From Hymenobacter crusticola (GTDB taxonomy: Bacteria > Bacteroidota > Bacteroidia > Cytophagales > Hymenobacteraceae), in contig NZ_MTSE01000014.1 in NCBI RefSeq assembly GCF_002154225.1, forward strand, positions 84,155-148,154: a stretch of DNA of 64,000 bases. The letters are read 5' to 3'. A program made the translations under genes and the position numbers. Positions 43,506-53,278 of this stretch are shown here, piece by piece (position 1 is the first letter of the stretch; every line of letters begins with the position of its first letter). The notes under the pieces were generated by a model. The model did no database searches. It was not told the DNA's origin and saw nothing but the letters and a program-made list of their open reading frames with translations.

Positions 43506-46500
43506 ATGTTTGCCGTTCCCACCGCCCCTCCTACGCCTGCTACCACGGCCACGCCCTTTCTCACCCAAGCGGCGCGCGATTTAGTTGCGCGCTTTCCGGG
43601 CTCCGAATTATCTGATTTGATAGTAGTTGTACCTACGCGCCGGGCCGTGGTGTACCTCAAGAATGAGCTAGCCCTTGCCGCTGAGGCGGGCCAAGCGCTG
43701 TGGTCGCCGCGGGTGGCGGCTATGGAAGACTACATGGTGGAGCTAGCTGGCGTGCAGGTCGAGGAGCCTATTGCCTTACAGCTCATGCTGTTCGACATCT
43801 TGCGCGACATTGACAAGAAGCTCGACTTCGATCAGTTTGTGGGCTGGTCGGGTCTGCTGTTGCAGGACTTTTCCAACCTCGACCAGAACCTAGCTTCGCC
43901 GGCCAAGATCTTCGAATACCTAAGCCAGGCCAAGGCCCTGGAGCGCTGGGAGCTGACTGATGTGCCGGCGCCGGCCAGCACCACGGCGCAGTATTTCCGC
44001 TTCTGGGATGACCTAGAGAAAGTGTACTGGCGCCTACGCAAGCGCATGGAGCACGACCACCTAGCCTACCCTGGATTGGCGTACCGCTTGGCCGTCAACC
44101 GGATGCAGAATCGCCTGGAGCACCAAGATGACACCGTGGCCCGTCACTTTTTCCTAGGGCTAGGTTCCTTGTCGCGTGCGGAAGAGAAAATGATTCGCGC
44201 GCTGTTGCGTGCAGGCAAAGCGGAGGTACTCTTCGACGGCGACGCTTTTTACATGGAGGGCGACTCGCCCAACCGCGCCGGCCAGCACCTGCGCCGCTAC
44301 CGCCGCGACTGGGACCTGCCGGGCGACAGTTTTGGCGGCCCGGCTGACCTGTTGCGGGGCTTGCCGCGTGAGGTGCAGTTTGTGGGCGTGGCCAATGCCA
44401 GCATGCAGGGCAAGGTAGCCGGCCAACTCCTAGCCGAGTCGCGCCTGCAAGACCCCACCGCCAAAGTAGCCGTGGTGCTGCCCGACGAAACTTTGCTGCT
44501 GCCCGTGCTCCACGGCTTGCCGCCCGAGGCCGTGCCCGAGTACAACGTGACGATGGGTCTAAGCTTTCAGAGCACGCCGCTATTCAACTTGGTCGATTTG
44601 CTGTTTGAAGTGCACCTCACTGGCATTCGGGAGGGCAGCGCCGAAACGGGCTACGGCGTGCCCCGCTACCACCACCTGGCCGTTACGAAGCTGCTGATGC
44701 ACCCGTTTTTGCGGCGCTACCAGCAGTGGCTCGACAAGCAGGAAGCGCAGCCGCAGTACCAGGGTTTGCTGGAAAACATCTGCACGCAGATTGTGAAGCG
44801 CAACGCCGTGCTGCTGCCCGCCAGCGAGCTGCTGGACCTAGGTCGGCAGCACCCGCTCATTGCGGCGCTCTTCCGCACCTGGGATACCTGCGACGACATC
44901 ATTGCGGCCTGTTATACGCTGATTGACTTGCTGAAACAGGCGTATGAAGACCAGCATTCGGCCATCGAGGCAGAGTACTTGTACCTGTTTTTTACGCTGG
45001 TCAAGCGGCTCGATTCGGTGTTCGACTGCCGGGAGCAGCGGCTGTCGGTGCGCTCCTTTCGGCGGTTCTTATACGAGCAAATGGCGCGCACCCGTCTCCC
45101 CTTCTCCGGCGAACCCATTGCGGATGTGCAGGTGATGGGTTTGCTGGAAACCCGTGCCCTCGACTTCGACCACATCATCATTCTGAGCTGCAACGAGAAC
45201 GTGCTGCCGGCGCCCAAGCGCCACGCCTCGCTCTTTCCCTACGACGTACTCACGCAGTTCAAGCTGCCCACCTACGCCGACCACGAATCCGCCACCGCCC
45301 ACCAGTTCTGGCGCCTCTTGCAGCGCGCCCGCCGCGTCGATTTGCTGCACGTGCTGCCCGGCGCCGAGGGCACGCGCACCGGCGAGCGGAGCCGCTTTCT
45401 GTTGCAGATCGAAAACGATCTGTTGCCGCAAAACCCGCACATGGTGTTGCGCGATCTGACGGCTTCGGTTATGTCCTCCCCGAGCCCGCTTTCGCGGGAG
45501 AACCTAGGTCCGGAAGCCTCTGACGACGTGGTGGCCCAAACACCGGTGGGAGATTTGGTGCTGGAGAAAGATGAGAAAATGCTGCACGCGCTACGGGGCG
45601 TACTGGAGCATGGGCTTTCACCTTCCGCCCTGAACGAGTTTCTGAACTGCTCGCTGCGGTTTTACTTCAACCGGTTGGCGCGCTTTCAGGAAGCCGAGGA
45701 AGTGGAAGAAAAGCTAGGGGCCGACGGCTTCGGAACGGTGGTGCACGAGGCGCTGGAAAACATGTTCCGGCCGTTTGTGCAAGCCCAGCAGCCCATCACC
45801 GCCGCCGACATTCCGGCGTTGCTCAAGCAGGCGCCCCAGGAAGTGGAGCAGGCCTTGCGCAAGGAAGAATCGGACCGCCACGCCCGCACCGACGAGGGGC
45901 TAAACTTCGTGCTCGGCCAAGTAGCCGTGCAGTTGGTGAAGCGTTACCTCGAAAGCCTGCTGGCCCAGCCCGGTGCCCTGCCGTTGAAGCTAGAAGCCTT
46001 GGAGCAGATTCTGGAAACGAAGGTGCCGGTGCCGCTAGCCAATGGCGAACAGCTGTTGGTACGCCTCTTCGGCTTCACCGACCGCCTCGACGAGCTGCCC
46101 GACGGCCGCTTGCGCGTGGTTGACTACAAAACCGGCCTCGTGCAGGCCTACGACCTCAAGCTGCAAAAGCGCGGCGAAGATGCCACCGCCGCTACCGGCC
46201 GCCTGCTCACCGACCCCACCTCCTCGGCCGATAAAGTGCGGCAGCTCTGGCTCTACCGCTTCATGCTAGAGCGCGAGGGCCGCCACGCCGCCGACGCGGC
46301 CATCATTTCGCTGCGCAACCTAGGTGCCGGCCCCATGACCGCCGACATGGGCTTCCTCACCGAAGATGGGCAGTCATTTGTCGCCAAAGGTGAGGCCATG
46401 CTAGCGGAATTGGTACACCGTATTTTGGACCCAACTGAGCCCATCCGCAAGACGGATGACCTAGAGCGGTGCCAATACTGCCCCTACAAAGGCATCTGCG

Positions 46501-46508
46501 CGCGGTAA
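43506..46508 (+). CDS. PD-(D/E)XK nuclease, AddB-like, with probable Fe-S staple
   Basis: A 1000-residue protein. The N-terminal two thirds resembles an inactive helicase fold (VVPTRRAVVYLKNEL, LETRALDFDHIIILSCNENVLP). The C-terminal nuclease domain starts LSPSALNEFLNCSLRFYFNRL and has FTDRLDELPDGRLRVVDYKTG (~857-880) with the catalytic Asp and Lys. The Cys in FLNCSLRFYF plus the terminal CQYCPYKGIC match the widely separated Cys and CX2CX5C cluster that binds a 4Fe-4S staple in AddB. It is the natural partner of the AddA-like gene at 20439-23888. The two genes are ~20 kb apart instead of adjacent. Confidence 0.88.
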   Translation: MFAVPTAPPTPATTATPFLTQAARDLVARFPGSELSDLIVVVPTRRAVVYLKNELALAAEAGQALWSPRVAAMEDYMVELAGVQVEEPIALQLMLFDILRDIDKKLDFDQFVGWSGLLLQDFSNLDQNLASPAKIFEYLSQAKALERWELTDVPAPASTTAQYFRFWDDLEKVYWRLRKRMEHDHLAYPGLAYRLAVNRMQNRLEHQDDTVARHFFLGLGSLSRAEEKMIRALLRAGKAEVLFDGDAFYMEGDSPNRAGQHLRRYRRDWDLPGDSFGGPADLLRGLPREVQFVGVANASMQGKVAGQLLAESRLQDPTAKVAVVLPDETLLLPVLHGLPPEAVPEYNVTMGLSFQSTPLFNLVDLLFEVHLTGIREGSAETGYGVPRYHHLAVTKLLMHPFLRRYQQWLDKQEAQPQYQGLLENICTQIVKRNAVLLPASELLDLGRQHPLIAALFRTWDTCDDIIAACYTLIDLLKQAYEDQHSAIEAEYLYLFFTLVKRLDSVFDCREQRLSVRSFRRFLYEQMARTRLPFSGEPIADVQVMGLLETRALDFDHIIILSCNENVLPAPKRHASLFPYDVLTQFKLPTYADHESATAHQFWRLLQRARRVDLLHVLPGAEGTRTGERSRFLLQIENDLLPQNPHMVLRDLTASVMSSPSPLSRENLGPEASDDVVAQTPVGDLVLEKDEKMLHALRGVLEHGLSPSALNEFLNCSLRFYFNRLARFQEAEEVEEKLGADGFGTVVHEALENMFRPFVQAQQPITAADIPALLKQAPQEVEQALRKEESDRHARTDEGLNFVLGQVAVQLVKRYLESLLAQPGALPLKLEALEQILETKVPVPLANGEQLLVRLFGFTDRLDELPDGRLRVVDYKTGLVQAYDLKLQKRGEDATAATGRLLTDPTSSADKVRQLWLYRFMLEREGRHAADAAIISLRNLGAGPMTADMGFLTEDGQSFVAKGEAMLAELVHRILDPTEPIRKTDDLERCQYCPYKGICAR

Positions 46509-46533
46509 ATGGCTAAATTGCTGAATGGCGACA

Positions 46534-46552
46534 TGATTGATTTGATCAATCA
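46534..46552. repeat. Short perfect palindrome
   Basis: TGATTGAT and ATCAATCA (8-base arms, 3-nt spacer) lie between the AddB-like and deaminase genes. Possibly a protein-binding site; nothing else supports this. Confidence 0.3.
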
Positions 46553-46603
46553 CCTAGCTCAGAAGTTAACAATCAACTACTTAACAATACCCCCATTTAG
46601 TTC

Positions 46604-47038
46604 ATGGATGAATTCATGCAGGCCGCCATTGATGAGGCGCGCCAAGGTCGCCAAGAAGGCGGTATTCCGATTGGCTCCGTGTTGGTGCGCGACGGCAAGC
46701 TCGTAGCCCGCGGCCGCAACAAGCGCGTGCAGGAAGACAACCCCATCAAGCACGGCGAAATGGATTGTCTTTTCAACGCCGGCCGCCAGCGCAGCTACCG
46801 CGACACGGTGCTGTATACCACCCTGATGCCCTGCTACATGTGCGCTGGTACCATCGTGCAGTTCAAGATTCCGAAGGTGATGGTGGGCGAGTCGCGCACG
46901 TTCGGGGAGTCGCGCGCTTTCCTCGAAAGCCACGGCGTTGAAGTAGTCGACCTCAACCTAGATGAGTGCGTGCAGATGATGCAGGAGTTCATCGAGGCCG
47001 AGCCTACTCTGTGGAACGAAGATATCATGGAGCTGTAA
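46604..47038 (+). CDS. Cytidine/cytosine deaminase-fold protein, FCY1-like
   Basis: A 144-residue zinc deaminase. The first zinc/catalytic motif is KHGEMDCL (His50, Glu52) and the second MPCYMCAG (Cys77, Cys80). The C-terminal layout (VGESRTFGESRAFLESHGVEVVDLN, then MMQEFIEAEPTLWNEDI) follows fungal cytosine deaminase, including the acidic EDI tail. It probably deaminates cytosine or a related base to support pyrimidine salvage; guanine deaminase is the main alternative. Confidence 0.85.
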   Translation: MDEFMQAAIDEARQGRQEGGIPIGSVLVRDGKLVARGRNKRVQEDNPIKHGEMDCLFNAGRQRSYRDTVLYTTLMPCYMCAGTIVQFKIPKVMVGESRTFGESRAFLESHGVEVVDLNLDECVQMMQEFIEAEPTLWNEDIMEL

Positions 47039-47055
47039 AACGCACCGCGTAGTCA

Positions 47056-47114
47056 GCAACGCCCTAGCTGAACCGGTATGAGCCTAGCTTAATGCCGTTC
47101 CGCTAGGGCGTTGC
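47056..47114. terminator. Hairpin after the deaminase gene
   Basis: Perfect 13-base arms (GCAACGCCCTAGC, 47056-47068, and its complement at 47102-47114) with a 33-nt loop. No T-tract, so this may be a transcript-end structure rather than a strong terminator. Confidence 0.45.
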
Positions 47115-47281
47115 CGTTTTCGGTCCAATACCACTCCATACAAACCAGTCTGTATGCAAAAGACAACCTTATCACGGCACTATTAGCCGCGCATGATACT
47201 GACTTCAACGTAGTTTGCTTAACTATGTGCACCATCCCAACCTAGGATTATCTTCCTAGCCAGCTACAGTAGTCAAAGACG

Positions 47282-50074
47282 ATGACCCAGAAGAAAGAAG
47301 CCTCTATCAAACGGTTAGTTACGTTCTTTCTCCTAGGTCTGTTCTGGGTGGTAGCTTCAAGCGCCAAAGCGCAATCTACTCAGGTGCAGTACCTCTCCGG
47401 GCACGGCAAAGACGACCCCGTGAAATGGGATTTCATGTGCACCCGTGGCCGTAACAGCGGCAAATGGACCAAAATCGGGGTGCCCTCCAACTGGGAAACG
47501 CAGGGGTTTGGCAGCTATAGCTATGGCTCCGGGAAAGAAGATGCGCAGGAAGCAGGCTTGTACCGCCACTCCTTTTCGGTGCCCGCTGCCTGGAAGCAGA
47601 AGCGCATCTTTCTCGTGTTCGACGGCTCCATGACCGACACCGAAGTGAAGGTCAACGGGCAGCTAGCGGGTCCTGTGCACCAGGGCTCCTTCTACCGCTT
47701 CCGCTACGACATCACGCCGCTGGTGCAAGTAGGACAGAAAAACCGCCTGGAAGTGACCGTGCACAAAGTTTCGACCAATGCCTCCGTGAACGAAGCCGAG
47801 CGCACCGCCGACTTCTGGGTGTTTGGCGGCATTTTCCGGCCTGTGTTTCTGGAAGCCTACCCCACAGAATACGTGGAGCGCCTAGCCCTCGATGCAAAAG
47901 CCGACGGCTCACTCCGCCTCGATACCTACCTGTCTGGCAATCAGACTGCTACGACGGTACGAGCGCAAGTAAAAACCCGCGAGGGACAGCCCGTTGGGGC
48001 GCCAATTACGGCGGCAATTCAGCCGGGTAGCGCCACCGTGCAACTCAAGGGGCAATTCGAGAACCCCGCTTTGTGGTCGCCCGAGTTTCCGAACTTGTAC
48101 CGGGTGGAGGTGACGCTGAAGAATGGGGCCACCACGCTGCATACCGTTACGGAAACCTTTGGCTTTCGCACCGTGGAGCTGCGCCAGCGCGACGGGTTCT
48201 ACGTGAATGGACAGAAGATCCTGTTTAAAGGCGTAAATCGGGGCTCGTTCTGGCCTACTTCGGGGCGCACCACGAGCCGCCAGGTGAGCGTGCTGGACGT
48301 GAACCTGATGAAGGACATGAACATGAACGCCGTGCGCATGTCGCACTACCCGCCCGACGAGCACTTTCTGCACGTGTGCGACTCCCTAGGTCTGTTTGTG
48401 ATTGATGAGCTAACCAGCTGGCAATACCCGCCTTACGACACCGAGGTAGGCCGTAAGCTGGTGAAGGAGCTCATCGTGCGCGACGTAAACCACCCGAGTA
48501 TTGTGCTGTGGGCCAACGGCAACGAAGGCGGCTTCAACTACGACCTGCTGCCCGACTACCCCAAGTACGACCTCCAAGACCGCCCCGTCATTCAGCCCTG
48601 GATGAACCTTCATGGCATGAACACCACGCACTACATCGGCTACAACTATGGCTTAAACACGTTTTTTAACGGCGCCGACGTCTTTTTTCCCACCGAATTC
48701 TTGCACGGTCTGTACGACGGCGGCCATGGCGCCGGCCTCAATGATTTTTGGAACCGGATGCGCAGTAGCCCAACATCGGCGGGAGGCTTCTTGTGGGACT
48801 TCTGCGACCAGGCTGTGGCGCGCACCGACCGCAAAGGCGCGCTGGATACCGATGGCAACCACGCCGCCGACGGCATCCTAGGTCCGTATCGCGAGAAGGA
48901 AGCTAGCTTCTTCACCATCAAAGAAATCTGGGCGCCGATCTACTTTCCCAAACGCTACCTCACGCCGCAGTTCGACGGCAAGCTGACCGTTGAAAACCGG
49001 TATCACTACACCAACCTAGCTCGGTGCACCTTCCGCTGGGGGCTCAAGAAGTTCGGTAGCCTCAACCCCGCGGATACGACGGTGCTGGCAGGTACGGCCC
49101 CTGCGCCGAACCTTGCTCCCCAAACGACGGGCACCCTAGCGCTGGCGTTGCCTTCGGGCTGGCAGAACTACGACGTGCTCTACCTCACCGCCCACGACCT
49201 GTACGGGCGCGAAATCTATACGTGGTCGTGGCCTATTTCGCTACCAGCGCAGGTCGTGCGCCGATTTGTGCAGCCAGGCGCCGGCCCCGTAGCAGCCCGC
49301 GAAGACGACGCCCAGCTAACCCTAGCCGCCGCCGGCGTAGAAGTAGCGCTCGACAAGAAAACAGGCTTGCTGAAGAGCGTGCGAAACGCGAAGAAGACGA
49401 TTTCGCTTACCAACGGCCCCGTGCTGCTCGACACCGACGCGCAGTTTCAGGGATTTCACCACACCGATACGCTGGGCACGCACGTGGTGGAAGCACGCTA
49501 CTCCGGCAAAGACCGGTTCAAAGCTAGGTGGACGATGTACCCTTCGGGTTGGCTGGAGTTGCGTTACCAATACCAGCAAGGCGGTCCGCGCGAACTGCTG
49601 GGCATCACCTTCGCCTACCCGGAAGCGCAAGTAACGGGCATGCAGTTGCTGGCCGATGGTCCTTACCGCGTTTACAAGAATCGGCTTAAAGGCACCGCCT
49701 TCGGTTCCTGGCACAAAACGTACAACAACACCGTGACGGGCGAAACCTGGCAGTATCCGGAGTTTAAAGGCTACTACGCCAACTTCTACGGGGCCCGAGT
49801 GCACACCCGCGAGGCCGACTTCACGGTGCTTTCCGGCAGCGAGAACCTCTATTTGCACATGCTCAATCCCGCCGTACCCAAGTCGGCAGCGCGCACCAAC
49901 TCGGTGGCGCAGTTTCCGGCGGCCGGCGGCATCTCGTTTCTGCACGGCATCAGCGCCATTGGCACGAAGGGCCAGAAAGCGGAGGACCTAGGTCCTGAGA
50001 GCCAGCTGAACACGACCAATGCCAACGGGCACACGGACACCCAGCAAGGCGTGCTTTACTTTGATTTTCGCTAA
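47282..50074 (+). CDS. Secreted glycoside hydrolase, GH2 family
   Basis: A 930-residue protein with signal peptide (TFFLLGLFWVVASSAKAQ). Sugar-binding jelly-roll (~50-190, KIGVPSNWETQGFGSYSYG, LYRHSFSVP), Ig-like domain (~190-300), then the TIM barrel. The acid/base is in LWANGNEGGFN (Glu415) and the nucleophile candidate in FFPTEFLHG (Glu472). Beta-galactosidase is the commonest activity in this layout, but other beta-glycosidases are possible. No SusCD-type transporter pair is adjacent, so it is not an obvious PUL member. GC and codon use match its neighbours. Confidence 0.92.
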   Translation: MTQKKEASIKRLVTFFLLGLFWVVASSAKAQSTQVQYLSGHGKDDPVKWDFMCTRGRNSGKWTKIGVPSNWETQGFGSYSYGSGKEDAQEAGLYRHSFSVPAAWKQKRIFLVFDGSMTDTEVKVNGQLAGPVHQGSFYRFRYDITPLVQVGQKNRLEVTVHKVSTNASVNEAERTADFWVFGGIFRPVFLEAYPTEYVERLALDAKADGSLRLDTYLSGNQTATTVRAQVKTREGQPVGAPITAAIQPGSATVQLKGQFENPALWSPEFPNLYRVEVTLKNGATTLHTVTETFGFRTVELRQRDGFYVNGQKILFKGVNRGSFWPTSGRTTSRQVSVLDVNLMKDMNMNAVRMSHYPPDEHFLHVCDSLGLFVIDELTSWQYPPYDTEVGRKLVKELIVRDVNHPSIVLWANGNEGGFNYDLLPDYPKYDLQDRPVIQPWMNLHGMNTTHYIGYNYGLNTFFNGADVFFPTEFLHGLYDGGHGAGLNDFWNRMRSSPTSAGGFLWDFCDQAVARTDRKGALDTDGNHAADGILGPYREKEASFFTIKEIWAPIYFPKRYLTPQFDGKLTVENRYHYTNLARCTFRWGLKKFGSLNPADTTVLAGTAPAPNLAPQTTGTLALALPSGWQNYDVLYLTAHDLYGREIYTWSWPISLPAQVVRRFVQPGAGPVAAREDDAQLTLAAAGVEVALDKKTGLLKSVRNAKKTISLTNGPVLLDTDAQFQGFHHTDTLGTHVVEARYSGKDRFKARWTMYPSGWLELRYQYQQGGPRELLGITFAYPEAQVTGMQLLADGPYRVYKNRLKGTAFGSWHKTYNNTVTGETWQYPEFKGYYANFYGARVHTREADFTVLSGSENLYLHMLNPAVPKSAARTNSVAQFPAAGGISFLHGISAIGTKGQKAEDLGPESQLNTTNANGHTDTQQGVLYFDFR

Positions 50075-50213
50075 CGGGTGGCACTAGAAACGTGGTTTGC
50101 AACTGCTGTAGGGCGCCCCAGGCACCTAGCCAACGGAACCTCAAGGGTGCAACTTCCCGTACTGTTACCCAAATGTTCCGTGGTCAGGTTTGCCTGACAC
50201 CACTTAGTTGCCC

Positions 50214-51041
50214 ATGCTCCAAGACCTCCAACGCGTACTCCACACCTACTGGGAATCATTCCTCTTTATTGCACCCAAGCTCCTGATTGCCTTGGTTGTC
50301 GTGTCAGTGGCTTTGGCTATTGCCAAACGCTTCAGCATGCTGCTCGGCAGTCGGTTGCGGGGCAGCGCCCACGACCCTTTGCTAGCTGATTTCCTGACGA
50401 ACGTCGCTAAGTGGGGCATGCTACTGGCGGGCTTGTTGCTCGCCATGCAAATTGTGGGGCTCTCGGGCGTAGTGAGCGGGGTGCTAGGTGCAGCAGGCCT
50501 AACGGCATTTGTGGTCGGCTTTGCCCTGAAGGACATTGCCGAGAACTTCCTGGCCGGCATGGTGCTGGCGTTCAACCGGCCTTTTCACATTCACGACACG
50601 GTGCAGATCCGGGACATGCTCGGGCAGGTAGAAGCGCTGAACCTGCGAACAACCATCATCAGAACCTTCGAGGGCAAGCAGATTTCCTTGCCTAACGCCG
50701 TTGTGCTGCGCGAGCCCCTCACCAACTTCACGCGCAACGAATATATCCGCCAAGATTTCCTAGTGAGCGTGGATTACGGCGAGCAGAAGGGTCCTAGCCA
50801 GATCATCGACAAGATTCTGCATTACGTCAACAACACCGAGGGCGTCGAGTCGACGCCGCCGTATGTGAGCTACATTACCCTGGAAAAAAGTGCGGGCACC
50901 ACCGCCGACTTGCGCGTGTACTTCTGGGCCCAATCCGAGGATTATCGTCGCCAAGTGCTGGTACTGAAAAGCAACCTGATGCAGGGTACCAAGGCCATGC
51001 TTAGCGAAGCGGGCTACCCGCCTACCACAACCGTTAGCTAG
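50214..51041 (+). CDS. Mechanosensitive ion channel, MscS family
   Basis: 275 residues from the ATG at 50214; the TTG at 50208 is an alternative. Three hydrophobic segments; the pore-lining helix is VVSGVLGAAGLTAFVVGFALKDIAENFLAG, with the Ala/Gly pattern of MscS, followed by the beta domain (FHIHDTVQIRDMLGQVEALNLRTTIIRTFEGKQISLPN). It opens on membrane tension to release solutes during osmotic downshock. The next gene is a ClC protein, so both may concern ion or osmotic balance. Confidence 0.93.
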   Translation: MLQDLQRVLHTYWESFLFIAPKLLIALVVVSVALAIAKRFSMLLGSRLRGSAHDPLLADFLTNVAKWGMLLAGLLLAMQIVGLSGVVSGVLGAAGLTAFVVGFALKDIAENFLAGMVLAFNRPFHIHDTVQIRDMLGQVEALNLRTTIIRTFEGKQISLPNAVVLREPLTNFTRNEYIRQDFLVSVDYGEQKGPSQIIDKILHYVNNTEGVESTPPYVSYITLEKSAGTTADLRVYFWAQSEDYRRQVLVLKSNLMQGTKAMLSEAGYPPTTTVS

Positions 51042-51184
51042 GTTACGCCGGGCAAAGTATTATTCCTGTTACTTTGTTTTGTAACTGCTACTTTGCTCGC
51101 GCCTACGTGGGCTAGGGTTCCCGCTGCGGTTGCCGCGGCTAGGTTATTGCCACGCGTTTCTCCTCCTTCTCTAACGCTTCCTCA

Positions 51185-52963
51185 ATGCCCAAAAGCACCG
51201 TTCACCGCCTCCTAGGTCCTCTGTTGCTGTGGCGCCTGCGCCATATCAACGACCGGGTCTATCTGATTCTGGTGAGCGTGCTGGTAGGTACTGCGGCGGG
51301 CTTAGCCGCCGTCATTCTGAAGGGCTCCGTGCATACGGCCCAGGAGTGGCTCTACGAGTGGATACCCGAGCAAAACCGCGTGTTTGCGCTTTTTCTGTAT
51401 CCCATCCTCGGCATTGGGCTTACGGTTCTATTTACCCGCTATTTTCTTGATGGGCAGCTCAGCCGCGGTATTGCGCCCATCATCTACAACATTGCGCGCC
51501 AGGGCAGTATCGTGCCGCGCAGCAAGATGTACTCTCAGTTTTTCACCTCCTTTCTGACGGTCACCTTCGGGGGCTCGGCGGGATTGGAGGCCCCTATCTC
51601 GGTCACAGGCTCGGCCCTAGGTTCCAACGTAGGGCGCCTGCTGCGGGTGGGCCGGCGCGAGCGGCGCTTACTCACGGGTTGCGGCGCGGCGGCGGGGGTG
51701 GCCGCCATTTTCAACAGCCCCATTGCGGGTGTGCTATTCGCGGTAGAAGTAATTCTGTCGGAGCTGTCGGCGCCGTTTTTCATTCCGCTGCTTATCTCTT
51801 CGGCCACGGCCACGGTTATTTCCAAGGCTTTTTACGTGGGCCAGCCCTTCGTGCTGATTACGACCACGTGGCCCGTCGAAGCCATTCCGCTTTACCTTAC
51901 GCTGGGGGTATTCACGGCGCTGCTGTCGGTATACATGATCCGCGTCTACTTCCTGGCCGATAAGTTCTTCACGACGTGGCCCGGCGCTTTTCGCAAGGTA
52001 GTAGCCGGGGGGCTGCTTTTGGGGGGGCTGGTATTTTTCTTCCCGCCGCTTTATGGCGAGGGCTACAACATTGTGCAGTTGCTGCTGAGCGGCCAGCCCG
52101 AGCGCCTCGTCGATGGGTCCATCTTTGCCGTGTACCGCGACGAGAACGTCTGGACGCTGCTGCTGGTGGCGGGTGCGAGCATGCTGCTCAAGGTATTTGC
52201 CACCACCATTACCATCGGGGCCGGGGGCAACGGGGGCATGTTTGGCTCGTCGCTATTTGCCGGCGCGCTCATGGGCTTCATCGTGGCGCGCCTCATCAAC
52301 ATGAGCGGCCTCTACCCTATTTCCGAAGTTCACTTCGTGGTGCTTGGCATGGCGGGGGTGCTAGCCGGTGTTATTCATGCCCCCCTCACCGGCATCTTCC
52401 TGATTGCGGAAATCACGGGCGGCTATGCGCTGTTTGTGCCGCTGATGGTGGTCACCTCCAGCTCCTACCTCATCACGAAGTACTACGAGCCATATTCGGT
52501 GTACACCCGTAAGCTGGTGCAGCGCGGCGTGGTGATGCACGCCGACCGCGACCGAGGCATCTTGGCCCAGCTTAACCTCCTCGCCTTCGTGCAACGCGAC
52601 TTTGTGGCCGTGCACCCCGACGACACCCTAGGCGAGCTAGTGGACGCGTTCCGGCACGCTTCCCGTAACCTGTTCCCGGTGCTCGACGACGACACCCAGC
52701 TGCTGGGCATTGTGTCGCTGGATAAAGTGCGCGACGCTCTCTTCGACGATGCGCATTACGATACCACCCGCGTGCGCGACCTAATGAGTCCGCCGCCCGC
52801 TGTTGTCAACGTTGACGACAGCATGCTCGATACATTGCACCAGCTCGAGGAGCACGACGCTTGGGCTTTGCCCGTCGTGCGCAAGGGCAAGTATGTGGGC
52901 TTCATTCTGAAAACCACCATCCTAGCTGCCTACCGCCGCCAGCTGCTGAAAGAAGTAGACTAA
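51185..52963 (+). CDS. ClC-family chloride transporter or channel with CBS pair
   Basis: A 592-residue protein. The membrane part (~1-430) has GGSAGLEAPISVTGSALG, in which Glu replaces the gating Glu of GREGP, and GVLFAVEVILSE, where the position of the proton-transfer Glu seen in E. coli ClC reads Val. The end of the membrane region is GIFLIAEITGGYALFVPLMV. Two CBS domains follow (~465-590: FVQRDFVAVHPDDTLGELVDAF and DLMSPPPAVVNVDDSMLDTLHQLEE), which bind adenine nucleotides and gate transport. The missing proton Glu makes a channel-like or uncoupled mode plausible (inference). Follows the MscS gene by 143 bp. Confidence 0.93.
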   Translation: MPKSTVHRLLGPLLLWRLRHINDRVYLILVSVLVGTAAGLAAVILKGSVHTAQEWLYEWIPEQNRVFALFLYPILGIGLTVLFTRYFLDGQLSRGIAPIIYNIARQGSIVPRSKMYSQFFTSFLTVTFGGSAGLEAPISVTGSALGSNVGRLLRVGRRERRLLTGCGAAAGVAAIFNSPIAGVLFAVEVILSELSAPFFIPLLISSATATVISKAFYVGQPFVLITTTWPVEAIPLYLTLGVFTALLSVYMIRVYFLADKFFTTWPGAFRKVVAGGLLLGGLVFFFPPLYGEGYNIVQLLLSGQPERLVDGSIFAVYRDENVWTLLLVAGASMLLKVFATTITIGAGGNGGMFGSSLFAGALMGFIVARLINMSGLYPISEVHFVVLGMAGVLAGVIHAPLTGIFLIAEITGGYALFVPLMVVTSSSYLITKYYEPYSVYTRKLVQRGVVMHADRDRGILAQLNLLAFVQRDFVAVHPDDTLGELVDAFRHASRNLFPVLDDDTQLLGIVSLDKVRDALFDDAHYDTTRVRDLMSPPPAVVNVDDSMLDTLHQLEEHDAWALPVVRKGKYVGFILKTTILAAYRRQLLKEVD

Positions 52964-53278
52964 GAATTTACCGTACGGAGTATAGGTAGGCCAGGTCCCG
53001 CCTCCGATGTGCCCGCGGTAAAATCGCATCTTCTGCACGTCGCAGCCGCGCTAAAACACCACTTAGGGTAGCGCTCGACTAACGGCCGTTCATCCGCGTC
53101 GCATTGCCTAGCCTATAACTACGTAGCAAGGTTTGCCTTACGCTTGCGCCAGAAAGTAAGGGGAGCTTGTAGTGCCGTCTACTGGTGTTGCCTAGCTTCG
53201 CGAAGCTTGCCGAAGGAGCTAGCTAGTAAACCCACGGCGCCACCAGGGCCTACTAGTTCGTCGTTAACCCCTGCGAAA
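52964..53278. other. Intergenic region between convergent ClC and antiporter genes
   Basis: 315 bases. It holds the perfect palindrome AGCTTCGCGAAGCT at 53194-53207. No gene, T-tract terminator or RNA recognised. Confidence 0.5.
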
